27,647 bases of DNA, taken from Echinococcus granulosus (lineage: Eukaryota > Platyhelminthes > Cestoda > Cyclophyllidea > Taeniidae). The stretch lies in the NCBI RefSeq assembly GCF_000524195.1, contig NW_020170397.1:352012-379658 (forward strand), given 5' to 3'. The first letter of the stretch is position 1; each line of letters starts with the position of its first letter. Of this stretch, positions 10,444 to 21,716 are shown piece by piece. The position numbers and the translations under genes were made by a program. The notes under the pieces are model-generated. The model saw nothing but the letters and a program-made list of their open reading frames with translations. It was not told the DNA's origin and made no database searches.

Positions 10444-12854
10444 CTTTCTTCTCTAATGCAGACTCAAGCACAGGTCTGTTTTAACTGAGCCTCTTAAACA
10501 GCTCCTCCTCTTCTTTCTCTTCTGCCCCTTTTCTCTGTTATCACTACCACTGCTGAATAAACCAGAATTGCAATTTTTCTCTCCTGCTTCCTGAACTTTG
10601 TTCCTTTGCCAGACAGGGTGTAGGCTGACATCTCGAAGGGACACATCGGATCGATCATGGACGGATGGATTGATGAATGTACTTATGGATAAATGACCAG
10701 ATTAAGAATGAATGGATGGATGATGTCCGGATTGGTAGATGGGTGGACCCAAGGATAAACGGACTTGGAATGGACGGAAGTTATTCAAGTGACGCCGGTA
10801 AGTCTCCAGCTTTGCAGAGCTTGGCAGAATGATTGAAGATGCCTATGTTGTCCTCTTGAAATGCGAAAGGAAGGGAGTGGGAGGCATTCGGTGGAACATG
10901 AAGAGAAAGCTATATTGATAAGCCAACAAGCTAATCTGGAATTCTCGGATGGCTAAGAGGTGGATGCGAAAAAAATACAAAAACCTTCTTGCAGGATTAT
11001 TACCATTTCATCCTTCTCTATTAAAGCGCAAGGCAGTTTGAAGACCTATGCGAGTCAGGGGAATGTGGAGAACTGAGAATGAGAATTGAGATGAGGTGGT
11101 ACCTCCACAAAATGCTTCCAAAGAAAAAAATTTTCTTACAAGTAACCACACGCACAGACAGAGTGCTGTGAGGTGAAAATGGTGTGTACCGCGGAAGTAG
11201 GTGAATCGGGAATAACAAAAAATAATTTGGTTTTTTTACAAGGTGGGATACGGAATCCATTTCAAATCACAAGTTAATCAGCAAATGCTTTACATTCGAA
11301 GCCAAAATGATTGCTGACCCTTAGAGCCAAATCAGTTTTTGCTAAGCCATCCGCATTTTTTTACCTTTTATAACATTTCCCTTTAATTGATGTAGCTACA
11401 AGCCAAACGCCTCTTCGTGTGCAACAGTAGACAATGACTGAAAGTTCGTGATAAGTTAGTGTAATGCAGATGAAAGGCTACTTTAAAGGATACACAGCCT
11501 CGATAGCTGGACGCCTTTAACGTTTAATTCACTGTTACCTAAGTCAGAATCAAAAGTTACTCATCTGACGCAAATCAGAGAGGAATTTTAGCCAGAACTG
11601 CCAACTTCATCAGTCAAACTAGCCCCTCCTCACCGCCTATGGCCGAAGCACCGCGATGATTGGCTCGTTCAAGGTCAAACAAGCCAAATGAGGTTTGGAG
11701 GGCTCTAGTGGACTCGAGGCGGAGGGGAGGGGAAGGGATGGCTACCACCTTTGCATGGGAGTCGACAATCCTACGATCAAAGCGGAACAGACGGGTGGAG
11801 AATTAAAGTGAGATAGAGTTGCAAATGGGGAGAGCTGAGTTTGGCTGTTTGCTCCTCGAGAAAGGTCCCTTTACAAAAGCGGTGTTCGCAGTTAGTTTGT
11901 ATCCTATTGATAAAAGATTTTGAACTAAAATGGTAAACAACCGCAAAGAACAAATTTCGAGGGGCTTCCCAAAGTTAATTGACATTTTTAATTATGGCAA
12001 ATGAACCAACTCATTTGATTGTATTCTCCCAAATATTTCTCTCTGGTAAGAAGTTAGGATTGCATGAACACATGTCGCTACCTATTGCGAAAAAGAAGCA
12101 AATACTGCTTGGAGGGAGATCAACTAATTCGCTTAAAAATAGGCCATTTTTTGCTTCGAAGTCAGTTGTAATTAGTAGGTAGGAGGCACATTCGGAACCC
12201 TAAATCAAAACTTCCGATGCATCGCCACTTTAACTAAGCTATTGAAATAGAGACAACTTTTAAAATACATGCCTGGACTGCGTTAGCAATTATCGGCTGC
12301 GAGATTTGTACTAGGCGCGAGGAGCTGATTGGCCAATAGTACTATTATTTAATCTTTCGTAAAATGAATGAAAGATGAAATCAACTACATTTTGATGTGT
12401 ATGAGGGTATCTTACTCAGCAGAAGAATGTGGACCAAAAGGTGGACAAAACCAGGGTGCTTTATTTACTTTCCTTCTGGTCTGTCAGTCTATTGATCACG
12501 ACAACGGGCCCTAATGGACCAATCAGCGACGTGCTTCCGCGATCCTTGTTTAACGCATTCGCGCAAAGTCCAGAACGAGTTACAAGGAAGTCAGCTGTTA
12601 GGTTTGGGAACTTTTACCCATTACCACTGACTCGCTGCACTATAGGTAAAAATAATGATGAAATTGGTGATGGCTAAGGGGGGGGGGAATGGAGGAAATG
12701 CCAATTTATGTGTGAATAAGGAATAGAGTCTCATCTATTGGAGCAAGCACGGACAGTGAACTGGAGCCCCGACTTTGCTTGATAGAAGAACACCTCATTT
12801 AAATAGGTTAGCTTTTTATCTCAACAAAAGCCATTCCCCTCGATTCCTTGCTAG
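10320..12854. other. Non-coding region between alternative terminal exons
   Basis: No supported gene is seen. The stretch includes the degenerate ATGG-type tract at 10660-10770 and a possible decayed relic of repeat family 1 around 11700-11790 (GGGATGGCTACC followed by GTCGACAATC). A poly-G run sits at about 12679-12687. Open frames are short and unconvincing. Confidence 0.5.
10660..10770 (+). repeat. Degenerate ATGG/GGAT tract
   Basis: Irregular units such as GGACGGATGGATTGATGAATG, AATGGATGGATGATG and GATGGGTGGACC occur in series. This is a decayed simple-sequence satellite. Confidence 0.65.
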
Positions 12855-12988
12855 TAAAGCAGACTCATTGCCTCAAGGAAAGTGACACTAGCGACCCGGC
12901 TGCACAAAATTCCCTGATCTACGAGTACGAAGCCTCTGGTCAGTCTCTTCCCAAACCTCCCGGTCTTGACCTTGCCGTGGCCACTTAG
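12855..12988 (+). CDS. Second candidate alternative terminal exon (YEYEA type)
   Basis: The acceptor CCTTGCTAG opens a 134-nt exon in phase 1, again compatible with the donor at 8913. It encodes 43 residues, KQTHCLKESDTSD at the start, then NSLIYEYEASGQ, ending LDLAVAT before TAG 12986-12988. Compared with the exon at 10105-10319, the shared end differs partly by conservative or synonymous changes (VYEYEA versus IYEYEA). This fits a duplicated coding exon; copy 2 looks shorter, with the Ser/Arg-rich middle missing. It could also be a dead duplicate. Confidence 0.4.
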
Positions 12989-13045
12989 TTGTTGTCTGTA
13001 TTGCTTGCTTGAAACAAAGCTCATGAATTCTCCTCTCCGGATTTG
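12895..13045 (+). repeat. Duplicated exon end and 3' flank, copy 2
   Basis: Direct-orientation partner of 10278-10443. Similarity continues past the stop into non-coding flank (GTTGTTGTCTGTATTGCTTG, then TTGAAACAAAGCTC), so the duplication covered genomic DNA and not just the exon. Confidence 0.75.
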
Positions 13046-14696
13046 GATGTGGCTCTCATTAACTTTATGCCATTTTCTTCGACGGTGTCACAGCTCTGCT
13101 GGATAGATTCGACATTTACGACGGAACGAATCAGATTGCCGAGAGTCTTTTTCTCACCCTCTTACTTTCCACCTGGAGAGTAGGAGAAGTTCTTTTTGTG
13201 GGAAGTTTCAATGCAAAAGACCTAGCATCGACATTTAAGTAGGTGGGACGCAATCTCGAAATCACCGGGGTTAGTGGCAAAAACCACGACAATGGGGCAT
13301 AATTTTGTTTTCGTCCGGTCTGGAGTGAGCACCTCCAATGTTAAGAAAGGGGGAGGGGGAGAGGCGATAAGTGGATTACTTTCCCACCTATCATTTCAAC
13401 TAGCTAAATGATTTATAAAGTTAAAAGACGAGATAATAAAAAACGTCCCCACAAATGGCTGCAACATAAAAGCAGTAAAAACAAAGACGGGCATTCCCGT
13501 TTAAAACCAAAGGGAAAAGTTGGCTTTGATCAAACGGAGTGCCACAGGAATGGTTACTTTTCCATTGAAATGGTTGTTTCATTTAGCTTTACAGAAAAGC
13601 AGGCCAATTTAATGCAAGGGTTGACATTGAAGGGTGGACAAAATCATCTCTGTTTTGTATTTATCCAGTGGAAAAAAGAATGCTTTGGATAATAATCGTG
13701 GCTTGTCAAATGAAGTGTAACAGGACACATTCCTCGAGGGGTTCCAGTCGGCCTACCTTGCTGCTGTGACGTCGGAGTTAATGCTCTTTCCATTGACGGT
13801 CCACTAGGAAAAATGATGAGCCAATCCCCCTCCCACTCCATTTCATGCTAAGCGAAATGTGGATCTCTTGAGAACGGAGCTACCTTCTAACAGGTTCGAT
13901 AGTTTGACCCTTTTGTCCGGTGGAAAAGGCCCTTCTTTCAAGCCTTCGAGTTGCATTGGAATGATCAACCTTATTTGGCTGGCCTTCAGCGAAGAAATTC
14001 AGTGCACAATCACTTCCACAGTCCACACGCAAAGCACAGTCCTGTGGGAATAAATAGTTTTCTGGGAAAGTGGGGTTGTGAATACCCGTGGCGAATACTT
14101 TAACTTAACGGATGTCGACCGACAAACCAGCCACCTCTGAAGTTTGTCGATCATCTTGTAATGCATTGGAAACGCGCTACCGGCTAACCTGTCTTTAATA
14201 GCCTTTCTCCCCTAAAAGATGCAAATTCGAGCTCTCCGTCTCATCAGTCGCAGTGTCGGACGTAGGAGAAATGCCACCACAATCAAGAATGAAGAACCCT
14301 CCTGAAGGTGATCCACCCTCCTTTACCAGCAGAATCAGATGGTGACAGTAGACGAGAGGTCGCCACATTCCTGAGGCAGAGTCAAGCCCAAATCACACCG
14401 ACTCAACAGGTGGAAGGTGCCAGAGCAAAATAAAGACTACCACACCGATAGAATGATGCCCACTTCTGCTTTGCAGTGCACACAAGTAGACAGTCACATG
14501 TCCCTAGGAGTTGCAACAAGCGATTACAGCGAGCTATATCGAAGGTCAGGGGGAGTTTATTCGTCATCTGACAATCTACCTATCCAGTTTAGTCAAGAAA
14601 TTTTTCTAAACATGCATTACCACTATTTAATGGCAAAGATACTTTACAGAACCAAGTAGTGCTTATTTTACAGACAATTTTGTCCGAAGCACTCGT
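12989..14696. other. Intergenic region downstream of THOC3
   Basis: I see no supported gene. A stretch at 13076-13240 is open for about 54 codons in one frame but has no splice or homology support. Near the right end is the probable polyadenylation signal of THOC3. A 16-base match to the family 1 core, with one mismatch, lies at 14485-14500. Confidence 0.5.
14556..14561 (-). terminator. Probable THOC3 polyadenylation signal
   Basis: AATAAA on the minus strand, about 135 nt past the THOC3 stop codon. It is the first canonical signal I found downstream; a variant AATAAG lies closer to the stop. Confidence 0.45.
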
Positions 14697-16376
14697 TCAT
14701 GAGTGGTCCACAGTCACGGGTAGACTGGAAGATTTGCGATTCTCTGAATCAAGGGAGGAGGAAGAAGAAAAACCGAACATTCGGATTACCCCCTGGTCTC
14801 GATCATACTTTGCTTCGCTGGAGTAGGTAAGCAAGTAGTGCTTCGGATGCCAAGCGAGAACGAAGGTGGCTGCTGCCTGAGTGCCCAGACGGTACACCTG
14901 TTCACCTATAGCAGAAGAAAAGTAAAAGATGCAAAAAAGGCAGTTTCATCGACACTGGCCAATATGACCTTTCAAAGTCCGTTGCATAACTTTATCCACC
15001 TCCTCTGGTGTATGATTTTGTTTTGGCGCTTCCAACGATTTGTTGGAGTTTTCTGCCCTAAAAATAGTTACCTTCTCAAATTAAGTCCGGAATCACAAGA
15101 AGGATTCGACAAGAGAACTTCTATCCCCAAGTGCCATTTCCTTTCATAAACAACATGGACGACATAAGAGGAAATAAACACAACAAAGACGCGAATTATG
15201 ATGAACTCCCTCCAATACATGAAGAGCATTCACCATGAGTCAACTCTTGGGATTGACTAGTTTTCTGTGGGGTAAACATGCATTACGAACAATGACACAA
15301 ACAAATGCAAACTAAAGGCTAAACATTTACGCGGGCCAATGCTCACCTGTCTCAACACAACCAATATCAATGAAGTGATCTTCACTGGCAGAAGCAATCA
15401 GTTGACTGTCATGCGAAAAGCCCAGAGCTCTGACAGGCCATTCTAATCTATAAACATAGAGAAAGTAAGAGCGAAATTGCAAATGTTAGGTGATAAAAGA
15501 TAGTCTACTGAGGAAAACACACCTAGAGAGCGTTCGAAGACAGACAAACTCATCAGAGTCCCACAATGAAACGAGAGCATCTGCGCTGCCAACAGCGAAA
15601 TACCCCCCAGAGGGGGAAAATTGAAGACACATTGCGTTAGACGGGTGTGCTTGGAGGATAGTTTCACGCCGCATTTCACCAGGTTTCCCACTTTAATAGA
15701 AAAATCAGCAAGTCCAAGAACAGTAGTAACAAAAGGAGAAAGAAGTGATCTGCACACCTATAGACCAAAATTCCACCGTTCCCGGAGGCAAGAAGCATAA
15801 GATCACTAAAGGGCTTCCAAGAGAACTCATTAATTTCAAAGCTAAATTGTTCGGATTGAATGGTCTTCAAGTCGGAGCGAACATCCAGCCAGGTAATCTA
15901 AGGAAAACGGGTCAAAATAAGCACCCAAACATCATACAAGGTCATTTTTGTTTCCCACTGCAATTGTATGTCCATCTGGGGACCACGCAACGTTGATATT
16001 TTCACCTTTAAGTTGTGCTGTAGTAGTGCGTTTGGAACGACAATCCCACAGGCGAACGGTTCCATCCGCTCCAACTGTTGCAAGCGTGTCATTAGCAGAA
16101 GGATGCCAAGCCAGTTGGTCAACGCTGTCAGTGTGGCCTCTGAAGGTTTGGAGTTTGCTCTTACAGTTATAGACGGCTTATATGTTGAGAAAGTACCAGA
16201 CGAGTTGAATCCAGGAAGTATATATTCACGCACTTGTCCGAAGAGGCTGAGGCAAGTTTGCTCCCAGATGCATTCCAGCCGAGGGCGTGAATTTTTCCCC
16301 CATAGCCCGGGAACTCCTTCACGCGGTTGTTGAACCCAAAGTGTTGCCGCAAAGCCAGGAGTTCAGACTTATTCAT
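14697..16376 (-). CDS. THO complex subunit 3 (WD40 protein)
   Basis: Six exons on the minus strand join without a frame break: 16376-16197, 16159-15938, 15897-15758, 15690-15523, 15447-15347 and 14905-14697. The product has 339 aa, close to the roughly 350 aa of animal THOC3. THOC3 (Tex1 in yeast) is a beta-propeller subunit of the THO part of TREX, which couples transcription to nuclear mRNA export. The sequence follows the family through its length: KIHALGWNASGSKLASASSDK near the N-terminus, RGHTDSVDQLAWHP at 67-80, VRLWD at 95-99, GENINVAWSPDG at 112-123, FSFEINEFSW, AHPSNAMCLQFSPSG, GSADALVSLWD, a segment ending ASASEDHFIDI, and AWHPKHYLL before a serine-rich tail. The start ATG at 16376 is the first in frame and gives the short N-terminus. 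Introns 1 and 2 are only 37 and 40 nt. Homology recall is from memory, not a search. Confidence 0.95.
16160..16196 (-). other. 37-nt mini-intron of THOC3
   Basis: The intron runs GTACTT to TGTAAG on the minus strand, phase 0. It is required because the unspliced frame meets a stop, while its removal restores the WD40 sequence (STRL joined to SKLQTFRGH). The next intron, 15898-15937, is 40 nt (GTATGA to CCTTAG). Confidence 0.85.
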
Positions 16377-16943
16377 TGTAATATCTAAACACTTGCGTGA
16401 AACTGATTAACGAAAAACTAGGTGGGCAACGCAAATTTTGAAGATTGAGGCTAGTGTGGTAAATTTAAAATAGACTTATGATATAAGCCACAAATATCTG
16501 CAAAATCTGGGATTGACAGCTAAAGCGCTGACCCGACAAAGTGCACAAAATAAAATAGTTATCAAAAAAGATGTGCTAAAACTCAAAAATTTTTCATCGC
16601 TGTAGATGGCGCCGAAATCGCTTGTCAGTTGTCCAAGAATTTAAGTCATAATGTGCGAAAAAATATTTTTCCATAATCGGTAATGGTGCAATCCTTCTTG
16701 GGACCTGTAGTCGATACAATCTGGATTATCGTTGTCTACACACCAGCTTGAACTACCATAATTTGTAGAACAATAGTGGCGTATGACTTCTGTCAAAGTG
16801 ATAACTGATAGCTCCCTAGCAAACTACTAGCAAAAATTATTGATAGCTTGATGAGCAATGCTGTCACTTTCCCCCATGCTATGAATGGCTAGTTTTTATT
16901 TAACCTCTGGCCTTCCACATTTTAGCCTACGTGCAGTTTCACG
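16377..16943. promoter_or_regulatory. Divergent intergenic region between THOC3 and the GST gene
   Basis: These 567 bp separate two head-to-head genes and should contain both promoters. The stretch is AT-rich. An acceptor-like TTTTAG lies about 19 nt before the GST start (16919-16924), and on the minus strand GTTTAG lies 8 nt before the THOC3 start. Either could be a 5' UTR intron acceptor or a spliced-leader trans-splice site, a process known in flatworms. No clear TATA element was identified. Confidence 0.45.
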
Positions 16944-19900
16944 ATGCTTCATCTAAAGCAAGGTGGGTGTTAGCGGCTTTATGTCTTATTGAACAATATA
17001 TACTGTAGGTATCACACGATCGCGCCCAAATATTGCATAGTTCTGGTTTAGCGTGTTTTGAAAATTGGACCTGAAAAGCACGTGTTGATCTTAGCTTGAC
17101 TTTTTGTCGGATTCCGATGTTGTTAGTGAATTTATTAGCCTGTTTCAGGTTAAGAAATAATTTCATATTCCTTCAGGTGATCCAGAACCGGTGGTTAATC
17201 CAGATAAACTCACATTATACGACTTCAAGTTTTGTCCTTTCTGCCAACGGGTTCGTTACACCCTTGATTACCACCATATTCCGTGAGTTTCATTTACGGT
17301 GAATTCACATCCCTTATGCCGATAAACAAGCACTGTTTTTCTCTGGGTAGGTATGATCGTGTTCTGATAAACCTTATCAGCAAACCCGATTGGTACCTTC
17401 GATTGCATCCTGAGAGGAAGGTTCCGCTGCTACGATTTCGTGGGGAACGACTTGTCGAGTCCGATTTAGTGATGCGTTTCGTTGACCAGTTTAATGGTAA
17501 ACCGGAAACCAGTTTGTTAAGCATCTGTGGTGAGGAAGCCTTCCAAAACTCTTTGGCTCTTTCTGCTGAGGTACGTTGCACTTCCGTCTCCCAGTGGAAT
17601 CATTCTGATGCATCTCTATTTTATCTCCAAAAGCTTATTTGAAGAGCTTATCCTCACATGCTGTTGCTTGCACACTTCACGCCTTGATTACCTGTGTCTA
17701 AGATAAATGTCGGCATATTTCTCTTTAACTATTGCGTATGTCACCGGCACAGCATAATCATTTTCAACCTGTGCCCAGTTTTGTCAAAAATCTATCAGTC
17801 CAAGAGAGGCATTGTGTGCGAAGAAGACAGGAATTAACTCATATATCCCTCTCCGACCTCCTTTTCTAGTTGGCACGACCAAGATTTCGAGTCGCTTACT
17901 GCCTCGACGCTTCAGCTGCTGACGTGGACGAGTTCGTTGCAGCTTGTGGCAAAATTGAGGCAGCTTTAAAACGGCCCTACCTTTGTGGTATGCTTTTCTT
18001 CCTTTTTTTGCTCCTTTTTTAAAGTTTTTTAAGAAAATAATTGACGTGTTTCATCTTTACTACAAGATTTTGGGCAGTGAGTTTATAACCGTTTGAGGCA
18101 TTTAAAAATCTGAGTGTTTGTTTACCTTGAGGAATATTCCAGTGATTGGTTTTACAACTTTGATAGCAAATAGTCACAGATTCTCTCGATTTGCCATTTT
18201 TCTGAAATCAAATGTTCATCCATTTGAAGCGTTTCAAGTCTCTTCTGAATCTTTAATGAGACATGCCAAATGCGATGCCAATGGCGATAAAGGAGTTCTC
18301 ATAGTTATATATAGATCTAAGCTCTGTCCTTGTCCCATTTTGAGGGTTGACATCGGTGTTTCTCGTGGCCACTCCTCAACTTCAGTCATAGTACGTCCTT
18401 GTGTGAATTGCTGTAGGCATAGACGGAAGGCAAGTCACCGTGCAGAAATAAAAATTAGAACAATGGGGAGGCAACGTATTCGTTCGCACACATTTGGGTA
18501 TGTTGAATAACCCATTTATTTACTTAGCTGGGAAAAGGAACTTGTCCAATTTCCTTGGATTCCCAACACTTATTTTGGTGGAAGTTCTAGGCTGCCTATC
18601 TCCTTTGTGTCATCTTTGTTTGAAGAATTTCCTTTCGGAGAGGGGGTAGCTCCATATTCATTTCCATTCTTTTAACTCGAGGTTCTCTAGGAAATCTGCG
18701 AAATGGGTAACGTTTTATTGCGTAGAAGTTTCCTATATGAAAGACTTAACGACTAATGCCGCGTACGTCTAGTACCCAGTTTTTTCCTACACAGACTTGG
18801 CGTCACATGTACACGATAGTGTTCCTTAACGGTTTATGGTAGCTCCAGTTGCACCGAATTGTGTGTTATAAACAGGTTTGTTGAGTTTAAGGCAAAGTAG
18901 GCGTGGAAGAATGTTTTCACCAGAAAAGACAATGTCTCTAGTAGGGTGAACTAATGGAGACCAATGCTTTTGGAGGTATTCGTTTGCGTTTGCATCAATC
19001 AGGGTGGTGGAAGCTAAGCTACTGAGCCAGTCCTTTACAAGCGCTTTAAAGATGACAAGCAGTCAAAGACTATCAATTGCTTGTTCTTTTTTCTCCATGT
19101 ACGCTGCAGAAGTGCGCACTTTTTAGGTGGTCGTTGACCGGCTGACTGGCTAGTTAGCTGCCTGTCCTGTGGTGCAAAATGACTTTTTTATTCCGACACA
19201 TAGGGTTGTCCTCAAACCTTTCACTCACTACCCAATCCGCACTTCTAAGGCACGCACCTCATTCCCACTAGAGCATGAGTACTTTGTGTATGTAATACAC
19301 TTCGGACACAACTGCTCACTTGTTGAATGCCAAGTGGGAGGCACCACTAAGATCTAGCTACTTGATGCAACCTCAATGTGGTCACGATGGGAAGGATGGG
19401 TTAAGAAGGAAAGGAAGGGAGATGCTACCTTATCTTCTGTCTTCTTCGGCTTAATATTTACCTGTGATGATTCCCACCTCAGCTATAGTAGACAATCGCA
19501 TGTGAAATGAACAGCCTGGAGGTAGAAACGTGGTAGACCTAGGAGTGGGACTAGGAATAGTGCTTTGCGGAAGTGTAATTCGGAATTTCTTTCTTTTATG
19601 ATCATGAAGGCATTGTAGATTGTGGTGTTAACTATTTCAACCACATGAGACCAGTTATTTGCCTTTTGGTATGTTCTCCCCGTTGACGAATCAAGTGGAT
19701 GAAACAAACGTCGGAGACCTCTTGTTTATTCTTCCGTCTGTTGAATACGACAAACGAAACAACTTTCTTACAATGCTTTCAACCGTTATTTCTCGTCTTT
19801 CGTTTGCAAAGTCGTTGCAAGATCCTTTCTTCGTTCCTTGTTGCCGTGGTTGCCGTGAGCTGGACGTCTCGAGCGCTCAGTGTAGTGGATAGATAGAGAA

Positions 19901-21514
19901 TTTTATCCTTGTACTGGGTAGTTTGAATTTGTGCTCTTAATATCCACCCGCTCTTGTTCACAACGCCCCGGGTGTGACGAAGTACTGCCACTTCTTCCTT
20001 GCTGTGGGAATTTCATAGCCTAGTGTTCAGGGATGTCTGGTTTATTTGATGGATCTAGTCATATAACCAGTTAACTCTTCTTACTCTCTTCGCCGTTTTC
20101 AATAGTCACTTCTTGAAACTGTCTCCCATGAGAGGGGAGAGTCTTTTGCTAAGAGGTAGTAGGTGGGTCTCAGTGAGAACATACTAATCTTTCGTTTTTC
20201 GATGAAGCAAAAGTGCTACTGGACAATGGCTATCTGGTCCCGAACCAATAGGGTGATCTGGTAGCTTTTCACTTTTGTAAGACCTTTAATTTTTGCCAGT
20301 AATTTCTGTTTTATTTTGTGTGACTGTGCCAAGCACGACTCTCCATGCAAATTACATGGTGAAAATTTTATGTGGCGCTAAATCGACGCAATAAAATTCA
20401 CCTCGGTAATGCCTCCATCATCAAAGACAGCGACTTGTTTAAGTGCACTTAAGTAGTCATTTTTCATCTATCCCCTCATTCTAATATTAGATCTGTCTCC
20501 TACGTATTGGGTGGGTCATTTTCAAGATTATAATTGCCTACTAGAACGGAGACAATTCCCCTACTTCGTTGACGTACTTGTCCTACTCCTAGAAGGCATA
20601 TTTTGGTTTCAAAAGAATTGTCGGTACGGCCGAGTCAACTCAGGACAGCATGCAGCAACTTCTCCACATTGCGAATGGACATGATTGATTGCATTCTGCT
20701 TACCACTCCCACATAGGGATTCATCTTTCGTGGGATCCATCCATCCTGCATCCATCCATCCATCCTGGATCCATCCTTCCATCTATCCGTCTGTCTGTCC
20801 AACTTGGCTCTGCGCCACTATCTACATGTCCTTTGATGTACCTGTGCATCCATTTGAAGTGTATACGTCTAGATGGGATTCATTCAACCATTACTCCGTA
20901 TATGTATGCATCCTAAATCTACCTATGTGTCCATTGGTTTATCCCAGATCTGTCGATTTATTCCTTACTTAATCATCCATCCAGCACGTACTCATCTCCC
21001 TGTCTATCCACATATTTACACTTTTTTGTCTATCCTGGTATCCTTCCGTCCTGACTACTCATCTCCGTGTACTTTCACATTATTCACTCCCGTCTTCACT
21101 TATCCATCTTTGATATGTTCAACTACTCTAGTATCTACTCCTCTATCCTTGTCTATCTCTACATTACAAATGAGGTCTTATTTAAGCTCAGAAAATGGAG
21201 TTCACTGGTGTGGTGCCAGATTTCATTTAACAAGGCTATGAGAGGCAAATACTTTCTTTCTAGGTGACAAAGTCAGCCTAGCCGACTTGGCTCTGGTACC
21301 ATTTCTCAACTACTGGCATTTCACGATGCAACGTCTCACCGATCTCAAGGCGGACACAACGGAGGAGGGCATTTCCACCACCTTTCCAAAGTTGTGTCAG
21401 TACCGTGAGGTGATGCTGTGCCAGCCTTATGTGGCTGCCACCGCCTGTGATGAGAACGACTATGCCAAGTTTGTCCAATTCTGGCGCGTCAAGGATACAA
21501 ATGCATGCTTCTAG
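16944..21514 (+). CDS. Omega-like glutathione S-transferase
   Basis: Five exons join in phase (16944-16962, 17177-17282, 17351-17570, 17870-17987, 21264-21514) to give 237 aa, the usual length of omega-class enzymes. These cytosolic enzymes use a catalytic cysteine for thiol transfer and dehydroascorbate or similar reductions with glutathione. The N-terminal thioredoxin-like half has LTLYDFKFCPFCQRVR with Cys26 at the expected catalytic position, INLISKPDWY at 48-57, VPLL with the cis-proline at 67, and ES at 78-79 for glutathione binding. The C-terminal helical half has GDKVSLADLALVPF, including the S-x-x-D capping box at 159-162. The 19-nt first exon (MLHLKQ) is the least certain part but gives the right phase and a family-like KQGDPEP start. 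The second cysteine (Cys29) makes a CxxC pair that most omega enzymes lack. Intron 4 is 3.3 kb. Confidence 0.88.
18900..19570 (-). repeat. Dispersed repeat family 1, copy C (long)
   Basis: The reverse complement aligns by eye with 21925-22625 over most of its length. Shared blocks include AGTGAGCAGTTGTGTC, CTTAGAAGTG-GGATT, CAGTAGCTTAGCTTCCACCACC, a GATACCTCC block and the CATG-GATTGTCTACTATAGCT core (core at 19487-19502). Divergence is considerable. No protein frame spans the element. Confidence 0.8.
20730..21150 (+). repeat. Degenerate ATCC/TATC tract
   Basis: Many irregular CATCCATC, CTATCCGTCTGTCTGTCC and TATCCATC units run for about 400 bp. The tract is the complement in type of the GGAT-like tracts at 9840 and 10660. 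It creates overlapping spurious open frames rich in His, Pro, Ser and Tyr. Confidence 0.7.
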
Positions 21515-21710
21515 TCATCTCCTCATTCCTCTTCCTCCTCCTCTATTTGGCAATGTTGTTTCGCATCCCAAATCTGCTTTATGCTTTTAAAGAATAGCGT
21601 CAACGCGTGATTTTTTGTTATCTTTATCGACAATCCACTTTTTTAATTCTACTTTGTTGATAATTATGTTGTTGCTTTCGTTGTTATCTCGTTGCATTTT
21701 TGGCTGTTGA

Positions 21711-21716
21711 AATAAA
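21711..21716 (+). terminator. Polyadenylation signal of the GST gene
   Basis: AATAAA, about 200 nt after the GST stop codon and in a T-rich 3' UTR, in the right orientation and with a T-rich stretch following it. Confidence 0.7.

Larger units (their letters stand above)
17988..21263 (+). other. 3.3-kb fourth intron of the GST gene
   Basis: It runs from GTATGC to TTTCTAG, phase 1. It holds copy C of repeat family 1 in minus orientation (18900-19570) and a long degenerate ATCC tract (20730-21150). A 130-codon open frame at 18118-18510 shows no family features and no splice support. Confidence 0.65.

Noticed and set aside
13076..13240. Open stretch of about 54 codons reading around TALLDRFDIYDGTNQIAESL
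   Set aside because: Protein-like at first sight, but short, with no start, no convincing acceptor, and no known family.
13408..13692. 94-codon plus-strand open frame rich in Lys
   Set aside because: AT-rich composition explains it; no domain, partner exon or conserved motif.
15968..16333. 121-codon plus-strand open frame
   Set aside because: It is antisense to THOC3 exons 1 and 2 and crosses their splice sites.
18118..18510. 130-codon plus-strand open frame
   Set aside because: It lies in the GST intron, has no recognisable domain or splice support, and its length is possible by chance in 27 kb.
20685..21267. Several overlapping open frames rich in His, Pro, Ser and Tyr
   Set aside because: They are translations of the degenerate ATCC tract in three frames.
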